Source: Aspidapion aeneum
Taxonomy: Eukaryota; Arthropoda; Insecta; Coleoptera; Brentidae
DNA length: 64,000 bases
Direction: 5' to 3'
Assembly: GCA_963576565.1 (NCBI GenBank)
Contig: OY755048.1
Coordinates: forward strand, 2,052,501-2,116,500
In this document: positions 34,510-46,665 of the stretch, one piece after another
Layout: each line of letters starts with the position of its first letter
Numbering within the stretch: position 1 is the stretch's first letter
Notes under the pieces: model-generated
The model's database searches: none
What the model saw: the letters and a program-made list of their open reading frames with translations, nothing else
Told to the model about the DNA's origin: nothing
Made by a program: the position numbers and the translations under genes

Positions 34510-34926
34510 TGTTACGGGTTCACAACGACAAATTACAACTCGCAATTGTTGAAAACAATATGTCAATTTATTTCGATAATTATGTACAAAAAACACGCAC
34601 TTACACTTACTAATAACTCGCTGATAATTCACTACTATAATCGGTCTATTAACTTCGTGTTAATATCTCACGACCACTACAGTACGTTATCTGTGACTGA
34701 CTGACTGGTGCACGACCCCGGCCCTATATATAGGATCGTCCATCTCTCTCGAACTTTCCGGCAGCCTTCGACGTCCGGAAAGTTCTCGTATTATTTGGAC
34801 CGCAAGTCACAGATAACGCAACTAAAACCTAGACTAAGAATACAACCTTAAGATAAATCAACCTAATACTACACTAAACCTAAATAAATTCCAATTATAA
34901 AATTTAAATAACTTAAATTTGTAACA
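34510..34926 (-). mobile_element. LTR of an LTR retrotransposon
   Basis: On the minus strand it runs from TGTTACAAATTT to CCCGTAACA, ends that are short inverted repeats of TGTTAC/GTAACA type. Inside are a TATA box (34725-34732), an initiator TCAGTC ~28 bp downstream (near 34703), and AATAAA (34567-34572), in the order expected for U3, R and U5. Minus-strand sequence just before it, around 34940, contains GCGCAGGGGGAG, a polypurine tract-like run, so this may be a 3' LTR with a trace of interior. No 5-bp target duplication and no second LTR are visible. Family (Gypsy, Copia or BEL) undetermined. Confidence 0.6.
34700..34735 (-). promoter_or_regulatory. LTR promoter: TATA box and initiator
   Basis: TATATATA at 34725-34732 and TCAGTC repeats at 34695-34707 on the minus strand have the ~28-bp spacing of an insect RNA polymerase II core promoter. 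Paired repeats around it (GTTATCTGTGAC/GTCACAGATAAC; CGAACTTTCCGG/CCGGAAAGTTCTCG) may be regulatory. Confidence 0.5.
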
Positions 34927-35554
34927 AAATTATTGAATTACTCCCCCTGCGCTACCTCAAGATCAAGGAAAACACCACTGCTTTTTGGTAGCTATCCATA
35001 ATTTAATCCCAACAAACCGTAAAGGGTTTAAAGTTCCGTCACCCGCTAGCGTCTTGGAGTGGCTTCCGACATTGGTTTATTTACTTATTTATCTTTAGAC
35101 TTAGCTACTTATATCATTGCACACAGCACATCTTTAATTGCTAAGCACCTTTTGAGGACTTTTTTCTTTAAGGTCAAGTTGGTTGAGCCATATGAAATTT
35201 ATTTAAATTTGACACTGATGTATTGTACGACATTCTTTTCCAAACAAAAAAAAGGCAAATGTTAAAAAAATCATAAACAACAGTGTATGTCAACCAAATA
35301 AAGACTTGGTTAGTAAATCTTTAATACACTTTTTCTTAGAAAAAAAACTTTTGTTTTGTTGAATATGATGTCGGATTTAATGTTTAATAAGAAACAGTTT
35401 TTACCTTTAACTTCTTTTGAAATTTAAACGTTGCAAATAAGGATCAGCTTTTCGCTTTTATGTATCTCCCTTTAAACCTCTTTATTTTTAGGATAAAGCG
35501 TCTCAAAGTTAACATTTTTTTCGAGATTTTATTATAACTTTCACTCAAAGTGAA
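34927..35554. other. Possible LTR-element interior trace, then unclassified
   Basis: The first ~130 bp may be the last piece of the LTR element's interior. The rest shows no gene or shared repeat. Confidence 0.3.
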
Positions 35555-36560
35555 TATAACAAAACATTTCATGTAAAAATGCCACTTTAGTCAAACTCAG
35601 TATGTAGGTACGTGGCTACAATAGATCCATATGTGGTCACAGTGCATGGAGGTCCAGTAGGACCTGCCACCACTTTCGACTACATACAAAGCCAAGCTGT
35701 CTCCAATACAAATTTCAAAATGAAAGGTTCTTACTAGTTTGGAAATGTTTTTTTAAAGTTTGCTATTACAGCCAAATTCTTTATGTAAAATATGCGAAAT
35801 ATTGTTCAAAACCTTTCGCAATGCTTTACTAAACATTTTGAGGTCTTTTTATATTTTTCTATGGTTTTGTCATAGTTCTTATCAGCTTTCTAAAGTTGAG
35901 CTCTTTAGTGTTCCTGGAAGTAGGGAATGTTAATTTTACAAAACTTTACATTTAGTAAATTAAAATTTTGGTGTTTTTAAATTGTTTCTTGTAGTTTTAT
36001 CATAGTTCCGATCAGTCTTCCAAAGCTCAGCTCTCTAGCGTTTCTGGAAGTGGAGAATGTTACTTTTACATAACTTTATATTTATAGGGGAGGGAAGCTA
36101 ATTAAAATTTGGGGTTTTTAATTTTCTTTATTAGTTTTATCATAGTTCCTATCGAGCTTCCAAAGCTCAGCTCTTTAGCGTTTCTGGAAGTGGGCAATGT
36201 TAGTTTTACATAACTTTACATTTATAGGGGAGGGAAGCAAGTTAAAACTTTAGGGTTTTTTGATTTTTTCCAAGGGTTTGGTCACAATTTCTTTCAGTGT
36301 GCCAAATTTCAGCTTTGTAGCATGTCTGGAAGTACAGTAGAATTTTGATGATCTATACATGAGTGAGTAGATGAGTGAGTGAGTGAGTGGCAATTTCGAC
36401 GTTTTTTGAAATTTCGTAACTACTTTACTACTGTATGGAAGTACATGGACCTTGGAGGGATTGTTAACCCTATAAAGATCTACGACTGTCCCAAGTTTGA
36501 GTTTCGTAGCTCATTCCGAAGTTGAGTTTTAGATAGGTCAAATATGGGCTGAAATGTTTC
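35555..36560 (+). repeat. ~130-bp tandem-repeat family, array I
   Basis: A dispersed composite family. The head reads TCAAAATGAAAGGTTCTTAC and TTTGCTATTACAGCCAAA. Then come ~125-130-bp units marked by TTTTATCATAGTT, AGCTCAGCTCT and TCTGGAAGTGGGCAATGTTA. The tail reads GTACAGTAGAATTTTGATGA, a (GAGT)n run, and TGGCAATTTCGACG. About four units are present here. The class is unknown and nothing is coding. Confidence 0.85.
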
Positions 36561-37580
36561 AAGAAAAGGTGGTACAGCAGTTTTCGCGCGATTTTGACGG
36601 GGCAACACCAGATATGGTTATTTTTGTATGTACTATACGAACCGAAATAAATACTGTCGACTTTAGTTATTGATAAATAAATTACTTAGTTTTAAATTCG
36701 ACTTTGGTATGTCAGTATTGAAAGATCAACTGTCAGCCTGCAATGTAAATCTGTGAAAATACTATTATTGCATGCCTTTATTCCAATAAAGTTAAAAAAT
36801 GTGCCTTTAGATATGTATACTGGTAAACTTTTCTACGAGTTTCCAATGTTCGCAGTTGGCTGGGTACACAGTATAGGAAGTTAGACAACATTTTCATCAC
36901 CTTATCAATGTTGCCCGTGTCATTTCAATGGTTTGCAAACTGCTCTTAAACTTTCCACTATCTTACCATATTTACGAGTCGAACATAACCCGAGATTCTA
37001 ATAATTCAAAAGTTTCGATAAAGAAGTATTAATCTCCTCTTACTCAGAAATAGTTTGACTTGAGGAAACAGTTTCTGGCGTGTGGAAAATTAAAATCTGA
37101 ACTTCTTATCAATTAAAAAACTTTTGCTTAACAAGTCAGCCAATTCAAATAAACTTTTTTATAAAGGGGTTTTATTTCTACTTTCAAGTAAAAGTTAATA
37201 CAAAGAATGTTGAAGTTCAAAGTCGATTTTGTTTAAATGGGTGACACTTTTTAGTAAATTAGTTAAAAAAGTATATTAGTTATTTAATTTTGTTTGAATT
37301 AACTAAGGATTTTTCGAAAAATTGTAGGTAATTTAATAAGAAGTAATTGAAATTGGCAACAAAAATAAATCCTCAATTTATAATAAACGCACAGCTTACA
37401 CCACCAGAGCTGGGTGTTTATGAACTCCAAAATTTGTTGTTAAAAAATAAAAATTGAAATCAAGCAAAATTAAAGATGTAATCAGTATTGTAAAAGCTAT
37501 AAATCTACTAATTAACCAAATGCCGCCAATAGCTATTTGCTGTTTTTAGTGGAGATCCGGTTTTTTGAGAATATGTATTT
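36561..37580. other. AT-rich sequence, nothing recognised
   Basis: No gene was recognised. Part of 36690-36810 resembles the inside of the inverted-repeat element at 43586-43857. Confidence 0.35.
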
Positions 37581-38154
37581 TAGCTCACACCACTACTATA
37601 CTATAGTAGTGTGAGCTATGGTGATCCTAATTTTTTCGAGAAAAAAAAAGTTGCTCCGATTTTAAATTTTTTTTATATATCTTTGCGTTTCAGATGATTT
37701 TAAAACTTTTTTGTCTTGCCGTCTGTCTGTCTGTATGTCTGTCTGTAACGACCAACCCGCATAACTCAAAAACCGCTTGTCTGAGAAATGAGAGTTTGTG
37801 TGAAAATATGGCATGTGTGGAGTTAAACAAAATGAATTTTAAGTTATTTAAGAAACGGGTAGGGGTAGATGTCAAAAATTAGAGTTTAAGTGAAAATATG
37901 GCGTGTGTGATATCAAACGAAAGGTAAATGAGTCTGCAGTTAAACAAAATACATTTTAGTTTTTAAAAAAAGGGTGGGGGTAGATTTTAAAAATTAGAGT
38001 TTAAGTCAAAACATGGCTTGTGTGTTATCAAACGAAAGGTAATTGAGTCTGGAGTTGAATAAAATATATTTCAGTTTTTAGTTATATTAGCTCGCACGTA
38101 CAGTATAACTATAGTACCTAGTGTGAGCTTAGGTGCCCATAGATTGGCAGAGTA
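37581..38154 (+). mobile_element. DINE-1/Helentron-like element, copy 6, internally deleted
   Basis: Both hairpins are present, but ~150 bp after the (GTCT)n core are missing or rearranged (the block with GGTCGAGATGGTCCC is absent). Confidence 0.8.
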
Positions 38155-38592
38155 TTTCTTGTAATCATCCGAAACACCTCTATTTGCTGCCGTAGAAAAA
38201 TAATAAATGAGAATTTAGTCTTCCGCAAGTGTTTAAAATATAGTTGAATTGCGTAACGCTAAAGTTTAGAATTATTGACAGAATTATTGAAACCTTGCAG
38301 GGTATTTGAGTGCGATTTATGTCTGTTGTACGATTTTTGTATTTGCGCGGTAAAAACCTTGCGCGGTATTTGTCGGTAATAGAATGCGCGATTTTTGACC
38401 ATGTGCGGTAATTTTTCGACGATATTGTGCTCCACGGTTATGGCGTGCACTGTATATTTTGCACATTTAAGACAGCAAATTAAAAAAAAATCAGTAAAAT
38501 ATTGAAATTTGTTAAAATATTCACTTCAACCCCAACCTAATCTGTCGATATTACTAAATTATAGGGTTTAAAAGTTCATAAATTATGATTTT
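38155..38592. other. Unclassified sequence between DINE-1-like copies
   Basis: Short repeated phrases such as CCTTGCGCGGTATTTG and GCGCGATTTTTG occur at 38290-38420. No gene was recognised. Confidence 0.35.
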
Positions 38593-39340
38593 TAGCTCAC
38601 ACTACTACTATACTATAGTAGTGTGAGCTATGGTGATCCTAATTTTTTCGAGAAAAAAAAAGTTGCTCCGATTTCAAAAATTTTTATATATCTTTGCGTT
38701 TCAGATGATTTTGAAACTTTTTTGTTGCGCCGTCTGTCTGTCTGTCTGTATGTCTGTCTGTCTGTCTGTGTGTCTGTATGTCTGTCTGTAACGACAAACG
38801 CGCATAACTCAAAAACGGCTTGCCCGATTTTCATAAAATTTGGTACCCAGGCTGGGTTTTGGGTCGAGATGGTCCCATTTAAAAATGAACAAAATCCACC
38901 GAACACAAGCCAAATAAAAGGGTGGGGGTAGATTTCAAAAATTAGAGTTTATGTAAAAATATAGCGTGTGTGATATCAAACGAAAGGTAATTGAGTCTGG
39001 AGTTAAACAAAATACATTTTAGTTTATTTTAAAAAAAAGGGTGGGGGTAAATTTCAAAAATTAGTGTTTAAGTGGAAATATGGCGTGTGTGATATCAAAC
39101 GAAAGGTAATTGATTCTGAAGTTAAACAAAATACATTTTAGTTTTTAAAAAAAAGGTGGGGGTAGATTTGAAAAATTAGAGTTTAAGTCAAAACATGGCT
39201 TATGTGGTATCAAACGAAAGGTAATTGAGTCTGGAGTTCAATAAAATATACTTCAGTTTTTAGTTATATTAGCTTTCACGTAGATACACTATAACTATAG
39301 TATCCAGTGTGAGCTTAGGTGCCCATAGATTAGCAGAGTA
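38593..39340 (+). mobile_element. DINE-1/Helentron-like element, copy 7
   Basis: Full length, with both hairpins, a (GTCT)n core of about ten units and three tandem units. The right hairpin has the AGCTTTCACGTAG variant shared with copy 3. Confidence 0.85.
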
Positions 39341-39705
39341 TTTTATAAACCAATACAACACCAAAGTTTTAAATCAAAAGCTACAACAGCTTAGAGAGAC
39401 AATAATTAGTGTTACATGATGGAAACAGATAATAATTAGTGTGCTCGAGCTTACAAATTTTAAAAGCAAATAGTTGTATTTAATAACATCTTCTAAATAT
39501 GTGAAAATAGAATAAAATGCAGTTACTGTAATCGTCTGAAACACACCAGCAACGTATACGTATGCAGGTATGACAGGAAACATAACTATGACTTTGTTTG
39601 ACGTATAAATCCAATATGGCGACCATAAGAAATAATCCTTACTTGCTAATACAAAAGTATCAAATTTTGTTAAATTTGTATCATAACATAAACATTTCAT
39701 GTAAA
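39341..39705. other. Unclassified sequence
   Basis: A minus-strand frame of 133 codons (39374-39775) spans this stretch and the palindrome next to it. Its N-terminal part is repeat-derived, so I do not call it a gene. Confidence 0.4.
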
Positions 39706-40010
39706 AAAAAACCAAGTACGCGAAAATGACATTCCGTAAAAAGAAGTGAGATAAAAGTAAAGCCAAGTTCTCCAATCAAAATGAAAGGTTCTTACTAGTT
39801 TTGAAATGTTTTTTTAAACTTTGCTATTACAGCCAAACTTCTTTTGTTCAATTTAGCACTGTGGCCAAGAGTCTTTTACAGCCGTAATAACCAAGTTTAG
39901 AAAAACATTTCCAAACTAGTAAGAACCTTTCATTTTGAAATTTGTATTGGAGAACTTGGCTTTACTTTTATCTCAATTCTTTTTACGGAATGCCATTTTC
40001 GCGTACTTGG
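39706..40010. repeat. Palindrome at the head of array II
   Basis: About 39706-39840 is the reverse complement of about 39880-40010, sharing AATGAAAGGTTCTTACTAGT and AAGCCAAGTTCTCCAAT. The same inverted arrangement occurs at the head of array IV (about 62600-62960). Confidence 0.8.
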
Positions 40011-41235
40011 CTTTTTTTTTACATAAAATGTTTTTGTTATAATTTCACTTCTTTTTGAAAGGAATTGGATAATATTTAATTTTTAAAGTAGTAAAATATG
40101 CGGAATATTTTTCAAAACTTTTGCAATGCCTTACTTAAAATTTTGTAGTTTTTAAATTTTTTCCCATGGTTTTATCATAGTTCTTATTAGCCTTCCTGTC
40201 TGTCTTCTGTCTAGCGTTTCTGAAAGTAGACAATGTTACTTTTACATAACTTTACATGCATATGGGAGAAAAGTGAATTTTCATGTTTTTAAATTTTTTC
40301 CCATAGTTTTATCATAGTTCCTATCAGTCTTCCAATGCTCAGCTCTCTAACGTTTCTGGAAGTGGGTCATGTTACTTTTACATAAATTTGCATTTATAGG
40401 GGAGGAGACCAAATGATAATTTTGGGGTTTTTAATTTTTTTCCAGGGTTTTATCATAGTTTTTATCAGCCTTCCAAAGCTCAGCTCTCTAGCGTTTCTAG
40501 AAGTGGGCAATGTTACTTTTATATAAATTTACATTTATAGGAGAGGGAAGTAAATTAAAATATTGGTGTTTTTAAATTTTTTCTTATAGTTTTATCATAG
40601 TATCTTTCAGTCTTAAAAAGCTCAGCTCTCTAGCATTTCTGGAAGTGGGCAGTGTTAATTTTACATAACTTTATATTAATAGGGGAGGGAAGTAAATTAG
40701 AATTTTGGGGTGTTTTAATTTTTTTTCTATAGTTTTATCATAGTTACTATCGGCCTTCCAAAGCTCAGCTCTTCAGCGTCTCTGGAAGTGGGCAATGTTA
40801 CTTTTACATAACTTTACATTCATAGGGGAGGGAAGTAAATTATAATTTTTTCCATCAGTCTGCCAAAGCTCACCTCTGTAGCATCTCTTTTATATAATTT
40901 TACATGTATTTGGGGGGGGAGTAAATTAGAATTTTGGGGTTTTTTGATTTTTTCCAGGGGTTTGGTCATAATTTATATCAGTCTGCCAAATTTCAGCTCT
41001 GTAGCATGTCTGGAAGTACAGTAGAATTTTGATGATCTATACATGAGTGCGTGAGTGGCAATTTCGACGTTTTTTGAAATTTCGTAACTACTTTACTACT
41101 CTATGGAACTCCATAAAATTTGTAGGGGTTGTTAACTCCATGAAGATCTACGACTGTGCAAAGTTTGAGTTTCGTAGCTCACTCCGAAGTAGAGTTTTAG
41201 ATAGGTCAAATATCGACTTAAATATTTCAAAAAAA
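39880..41235 (+). repeat. ~130-bp tandem-repeat family, array II
   Basis: The longest plus-strand copy of the family at 35555. It has about seven units with anchors near 40171, 40301, 40448, 40578 and 40733, then the tail with GTACAGTAGAATTTTGATGA and TGGCAATTTCGACG. Confidence 0.85.
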
Positions 41236-41486
41236 GATGGTACGGCGCGCGAACTTGGCGAGGCACTGCCGTGCCCTCAGATATAAGTGGCAACAATATT
41301 TCAGTTTCTCGAAAAACACAAATTTTTGGATTTGGCTCGATACTTTAAAAGCCCCTATATTTTTAATTTTGATTCAGCATGTAATTGGGTTCGGAATGGC
41401 GCAGCTTTTTTTTATTTAACCAAAATTTAATTCTTACCGTTTCCGAAATCCCCATGTAGTTAGTTTTATCTGGGACACCCTGTGTA

Positions 41487-42951
41487 CAGCGTGTCCCATT
41501 TTCGATGGGATTTAATGGGAAACTCGGTTATTATTAAAGATATTGATTTTCTGATTGCACCTTACCGTGCTCTTTTTTTGAGCCCTTAAAAATGGCGTAA
41601 TCAGATTTTTGCTATACCCCGTAGTTTCGCTAATACAGGGAGTTTTTGAAAAAATTGTATTTTTAATAATCCCTTGTATCTCGCTTATTTTGCGAGATAT
41701 TTTTATTCTGTAAAAACCTTTTCATGTCAACTTTTTTAGAAGAAAATAATGACGTTGTCAGCTTTTTAAAATATTGTTTAGTTTTTGAGATATGGTATTT
41801 ATCATAAAAAAAATTAAATACAGACCTGGATGTTTTTTATTACTATTTTGATTGGTTTTATGCTAGTATCATAAAATAATAAAAATTTAAAAAAATTTTG
41901 TTTTTAGGCAAAAAAAGTATATAATATTTAAAAAAAAATTAGTCCGAACCTGGATATTTCCAACATAAATATAAATTAAAAATTGCTAGTTAAACAATTT
42001 TTAGTTTAACTGTTTTGATACTTAGCATATTAAAATGGTTTTAAGTTAATTTACAGATTTATTTGAAACAAAGTCTACGAAAAATACAAAAAAAAAAAAT
42101 TTCAAAAAATAACTAATTTTTCTGATTACCATTATGTGTAAGACATTGTTGGCATTTTTGAGTAATTTTTCTTAACGCATTTTGCATAAAAATATTTCTG
42201 CCATTTAAATATTGGGATTTTGTTGCTTGAATGAAGCAGTCAAACATATCACATTTTTCAAAATCTGGATATGGGCGATTTCTAGCCAGTTTAAAATAAT
42301 TGTAAGCCCAAAATGAGAATGTCAATTCCACGCTTTTGTTTTGTAAATTTCACGACCTGCAGTGCTACCATCAAATAATTAGTATGATATTATTCTTGTA
42401 ACTTTTTAACGTTTTTTACTTTATTTCGTTCAAATAGTGTGTCTTGCAATTTTTAATTTATAATTACGTTGGAAATTTCTAGGTTCGGACTATATTTTTT
42501 TTTTCAAATATTAAATAGTTTTTTTAACCTTAAATCAAAAAAATATTAAAGTTTTATCATTTTAAGGTAATAATAGCATAGAACCAATCAGAAAAATAAT
42601 AAAAAAAATCCAGGTCCGTATTTAATTATTTTATGATAAATACCATATCTCAAAAAGTAAACAATATTTTAAAAAATTGACAACGTCATTATTTTGCTCT
42701 AAAAAAGTTGCCATAGAAAGGTTTTTACAAAATAAAAATATCTTGCAAAATAAGCGAGATACAAGGAATTAATTAAAATGCAATTTTTTCAAAAACTCCC
42801 TGTATTAGCGAAACCACGGGGTATAGCAAAAATCTGATTACACCATTTTTAAGGGCTCCAAAAAAGAGCACGGTAAGGTGCAATCAGAAAATCGATATCT
42901 TTAATAATAACCGAGTTTCCCATTTAATCTCATCGAAAATGGGACACGCTG
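41487..42951. mobile_element. Mariner-type foldback element with ~430-bp arms
   Basis: The ends CAGCGTGTCCCATTTTCGAT and its complement are each flanked by TA (41485-41486 and 42952-42953). Arms of ~430 bp pair with about 85-90% identity by eye. The interior (about 41950-42450) has no transposase motif but carries a 73-codon minus-strand frame. TIRs of CAG-GTGTCCC type with a TA target are typical of mariner/Tc1 MITEs. Confidence 0.85.
42113..42360 (-). other. Open frame in the loop of the foldback element
   Basis: The frame reads through VELTFSFWAYNYFKLARN, YPDFEKCDMFDCFIQATK and KITQKCQQCLTHNGNQKN to a stop. Its composition is protein-like, with two C-x2-3-C pairs. I do not recognise it. 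It may be a captured exon fragment or chance. Confidence 0.25.
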
Positions 42952-42954
42952 TAC

Positions 42955-43585
42955 AATGCTTATGTCCAAAATAAAAATCTGTTTGCCGCATAATGTGATG
43001 CGCGGAATTGACGAATTTGGGCTGATTCAAGAACACACCGTGTGTACGTTTATAGTGATCTAACCTAATTTACTTACTTCTTATCTATGCTGTTTGCGGT
43101 TAATAAAAAGAGCTTAGTAATCAACTTGAGATCCCTCTTTTTTTAGTCGATTAATACTAATAAATAGTTGGGAGTACATCGAAAAATGGGCGATAACAAC
43201 ACGACTCTCTCTGCATTCGCCATAATACAAATATCGCTCTTATCTATATCGGTAAAGTCATTATTTTCTGTTGCAGGGTGTATCTGCCCTGTACTTTATT
43301 TTTCCATAACATTTTTTATCGATTTTATTTTTCTCCTGTAAACTTTTTGTCCACAGCCCACAACATTAACATAATAGCTGTATATAAATCTTGCAAGTTG
43401 ACACCAATGACAATTTTTACCTTCTTTTTAGGGAAGGTATTGTTTCTGATAAAAAAAAATTGAGATAATGCCGAAAATTTGTTATTCCGGTGTATTTTGG
43501 CCAATCTTAGCAATCTCATCGTGACATATGTCCGTGTGTGTGAGTCTGTGCGGCCAATTTTTATAAGATTTTCGTAGTAGTAGAC
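42955..43585. other. AT-rich sequence, nothing recognised
   Basis: No gene or shared repeat was recognised. Confidence 0.35.
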
Positions 43586-43857
43586 ACTTATTGGAATAAA
43601 ACCTGATCTTATTTAAAAATCGACCCTATGGTGACAGATTTACATATAAAAAGCAGCTACTCTGCTTCAAAATTTGGCCTTTGTGTATTTAAAAACCGGA
43701 TATATTAGTGTCGGTATTTATTAAATGGAAGTTAGCGTCGTTATTATTAAATTTGGCTTTGGAATGTCAATTTTGAGAGGTCAGCTGTTAGTTTTATTTG
43801 TAAATGCGTCAAAATAAAGTCGACTCTAAAATAAAGTCAGGTTTTATTCCAATAAGT
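43586..43857. mobile_element. Small inverted-repeat element
   Basis: ACTTATTGGAATAAAACCTG (43586-43605) is the exact reverse complement of the 20 bp ending at 43857. Pairing is weak further in. There is no clear target duplication. A MITE of unknown class. Confidence 0.65.
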
Positions 43858-43940
43858 CCCTAGTGCTCGACACTGTTACGACCTGCTCAGATTTTAATTA
43901 AAATCCATTAATGCTAATGACAGTTAAAAAAAAAATTAGC

Positions 43941-44316
43941 CACGAAAATATGGCGTGTGTGATGTCAAACGAAAGGTAATTGAGTCTGGAGTTAAACAAA
44001 ATAAATTTTAGTTAAAAAAAGGATGGGGGTAGATTTAAAAAAATAGAGTTTAAGTATAAATATGTCGTGTGTGATATCAAACAAACGGTAATTGAGTCTG
44101 GAGTTAAACAAAATACATTTTAGTTTAAAAAAAGGGTGGGGGTGGATTTCAAAAATTAGAGTTTAAGTTACACCATGTCTTGTGTGGTATCAAACGAAAG
44201 GTAATTGAGCCTGGAGTTGTATAAAATATATTTCAGATTTTAGTTCTATTAGCTCACACGAACACTATAACTATAGAACCTAGTGTGAGCTTAGGTACCC
44301 ATATATTGGCAGAGTA
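43941..44316 (+). mobile_element. DINE-1/Helentron-like element, copy 8, 5'-truncated
   Basis: Only the tandem units, the right hairpin (AGCTCACACGAACAC) and the end TTGGCAGAGTA remain. The left half and the (GTCT)n core are absent. Confidence 0.85.
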
Positions 44317-44739
44317 ATTGTTGTTGTTGATCCCACTTTTTTATTTTCAAGACCCTGTATTTTGTTCCCTACGTCTTACAAGTCAACGTCATTATAGTAA
44401 AGGGGGGGCTGGGTAATATATTACTTAAACATTAAGTGTGATGTATGTTGGTGTACTCGATTTATTTTTCGATTTATCTTATTTATAAAGAATCCTCGTG
44501 GAAATTATTCTTTAAAGGCCATGCCGTTTAATCAGTAAAACGCGTTTCGCTAACTCTAAACCGTAAAATCTATTATTTTAATGAAGTTTTTAGCCGCTCG
44601 TTTTACAGTGAGTCGTTACACCAGGAAATGGGCTTTTTATTGACCCCCGTAATTTTAACCACGATTTTATGAAAAAGCGTTCATAGGTAGTTATAAACTC
44701 TATTAATTTTTATTGGGGAAACTTATTCTTACAGAAGGC
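44317..44739. other. Unclassified sequence
   Basis: No gene or shared repeat was recognised. Confidence 0.35.
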
Positions 44740-45060
44740 AGCAGGGTAGTGCCGTGGTATGGTCGTACGTCGTACCAGGTTCGCGTCTCGAATAACGATG
44801 CAAAAAAAAAGTCTGCCCTGCCGCTCACTTCTTTTTCAGCATTCAACAGTCGCCATCGAATTAGCGTGCGATATATAAGTTGACCTTGAACATCGAGAAT
44901 ATACGCAGGTGTAGTCCAGGAGCCGACACACAGCCAGCCGAGGAACCTGGAATAATAACCCAGGAGCCTGCTATAAGTGCCATATAGTCGGTACCAGGAT
45001 TGCGCCAGCATAAATCTCCTACAGTCAACTCACGACGACCACGACTATTGCGCTGAAAAG
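44740..45060 (+). mobile_element. Possible tRNA-derived SINE
   Basis: GGTAGTGCCGTGGTATGG followed ~20 bp later by CCAGGTTCGCGTCTCG resembles the A and B boxes of a tRNA-type RNA polymerase III promoter. The B box is close to GGTTCGANTCC. An A-run and ~250 bp of GC-richer body follow. There is no second copy in the window, and neither tail nor target duplication is clear. Confidence 0.35.
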
Positions 45061-45104
45061 GAAAAAAGTCTATCGTCTATAACCAAATTCTGCTGGGACG
45101 ATGG

Positions 45105-46145
45105 CGATAGCCAAGTTTAGAAAAACATTTCCAAAGTAGTAAAAACCTTTTATTTTGAAATTTGTATTGGAGAATTTTCGCGTACTTGGCTTTTTTTACA
45201 TGAAATATTTTTGTTATGATTTCACTTCTTTTTTAAAGGAATTGGATAATATTTAATTTTTAAAGTAGTAAAATATGCGGAATATTGTTCAAAACTTTTG
45301 CAATGCCTTACTTAAAATTTTTTTCCATGGTTTTATCATAGTTCCTATCAGCCTTCCAAAGCTCAGCTCTCTAGCGTTTCTGAAAGTAGACAATGTTGCT
45401 TTCACATAACTTTACATGTATAGGGGAGGGAAGTAAATTAAAATTTTCGTGTTTTGAAATTTTTACTTATAGTTTTATCATAGATTCTATCAGTCTTGCA
45501 ATGCTCAGCTCTCTAGCGTTTCTGGAAATGGGCAATGTTACTTTTATATAAATTTACATTTTTAGGAGAAGGAAGTAAATTAAAATTATGGTGTTTTTAA
45601 ATTTTTTCTTATACTTTTATCATAGTGTCTTTTAGTCTTAAAAAGCTCAGCTCTCTAGCGTTTCTGGAAGTGGGCAGTGTTACTTTTACATAACTTTACA
45701 TTTATAGGGGAGGGAAGTAAATTAGAATTTTGCGGTGTTTTAATTTTTTCCTGTAGTTTTATCAGTCTGCCAAAGCTCAGCTCTCTAGCATTTCTGGAAG
45801 TGGGCAATGTTACTTTTATATAAATTTACATGTATAGGGGAGGGGAGTAAATTAGAATTTTGGGGTTTTTTCCAAGCGTTTGGTCATAATTTCTATCAGT
45901 CTGCCAAATTTCAGCTTTGAAGCATGTCTGGAAGTACAGTAGATATTTGATGATCTATATATGAGTGAGTGAGTCAGTGAGTGAGTGGCAATTTCGACGT
46001 TTTTTGAAATTTTTACTACATTATGGAAGTCCATGAAACTTGTAGTCGTTGTTACCTCTGTGAAGATCTACGACTGTGCAAAGTTTGTAGCTCATTCCGA
46101 AGTAGTGTTTTAGATAGGTCAAATATGGGCTGAAATGTTTCTCTA
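45105..46145 (+). repeat. ~130-bp tandem-repeat family, array III
   Basis: Same order as arrays I and II: head GAAAAACATTTCCAAA, about five units, and a tail with GTACAGTAGATATTTGATGA, (GAGT)n and TGGCAATTTCGACG. The head lacks the inverted part seen in arrays II and IV. Confidence 0.85.
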
Positions 46146-46665
46146 CCCTACTCTACTGTTAGTTTTTTTTTGCGCTTTGCCATAGTTGATAAGAGAAAAA
46201 ATCCACATCAATTAGGCTGATTTGAAAGTCTGGAATGGTTCCTGTGGGAGTTTTGTCATTATTAATAGGTCCTCTATCTCGATACACTTTTTCTCCTAAA
46301 CTAAATGTATAGATTGCGTCCCTTGTAGCGTTAAAACTAGGACACTTAATCTAAAACTTTACTGACTTGATGCAAACCTTACTAATTAATCAACATGAGC
46401 CGCATTCATAATTAGGGTTGCCATTTATATTGATGTATCGGAATTTTCACCTTTCATTATCAATTGTCAAATACCGACATTTCAACTAGACCCTAAAAAA
46501 CTCGTTTGGTGAGAAAAATGAAAACGCAATTCAATTGTAAAAAATATATTTCAAATTAAAAAAGAATTTGAAAAAACTCAAACTAATAACTTTGTTTATT
46601 GTGGTTCAGAACTTGGAACATCGCCAATTTAATAAGTACGTCAAATATTATGTGGGCAGCGAATT
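46146..46665. other. AT-rich sequence, nothing recognised
   Basis: No gene or shared repeat was recognised before the LINE fragment begins. Confidence 0.35.

Noticed and set aside
39374..39775. 133-codon minus-strand frame with hydrophobic stretches
   Set aside because: Its N-terminal part lies in the palindromic head of the ~130-bp repeat family, and similar residues recur at 62823-63038. AT-rich codons explain the hydrophobicity.
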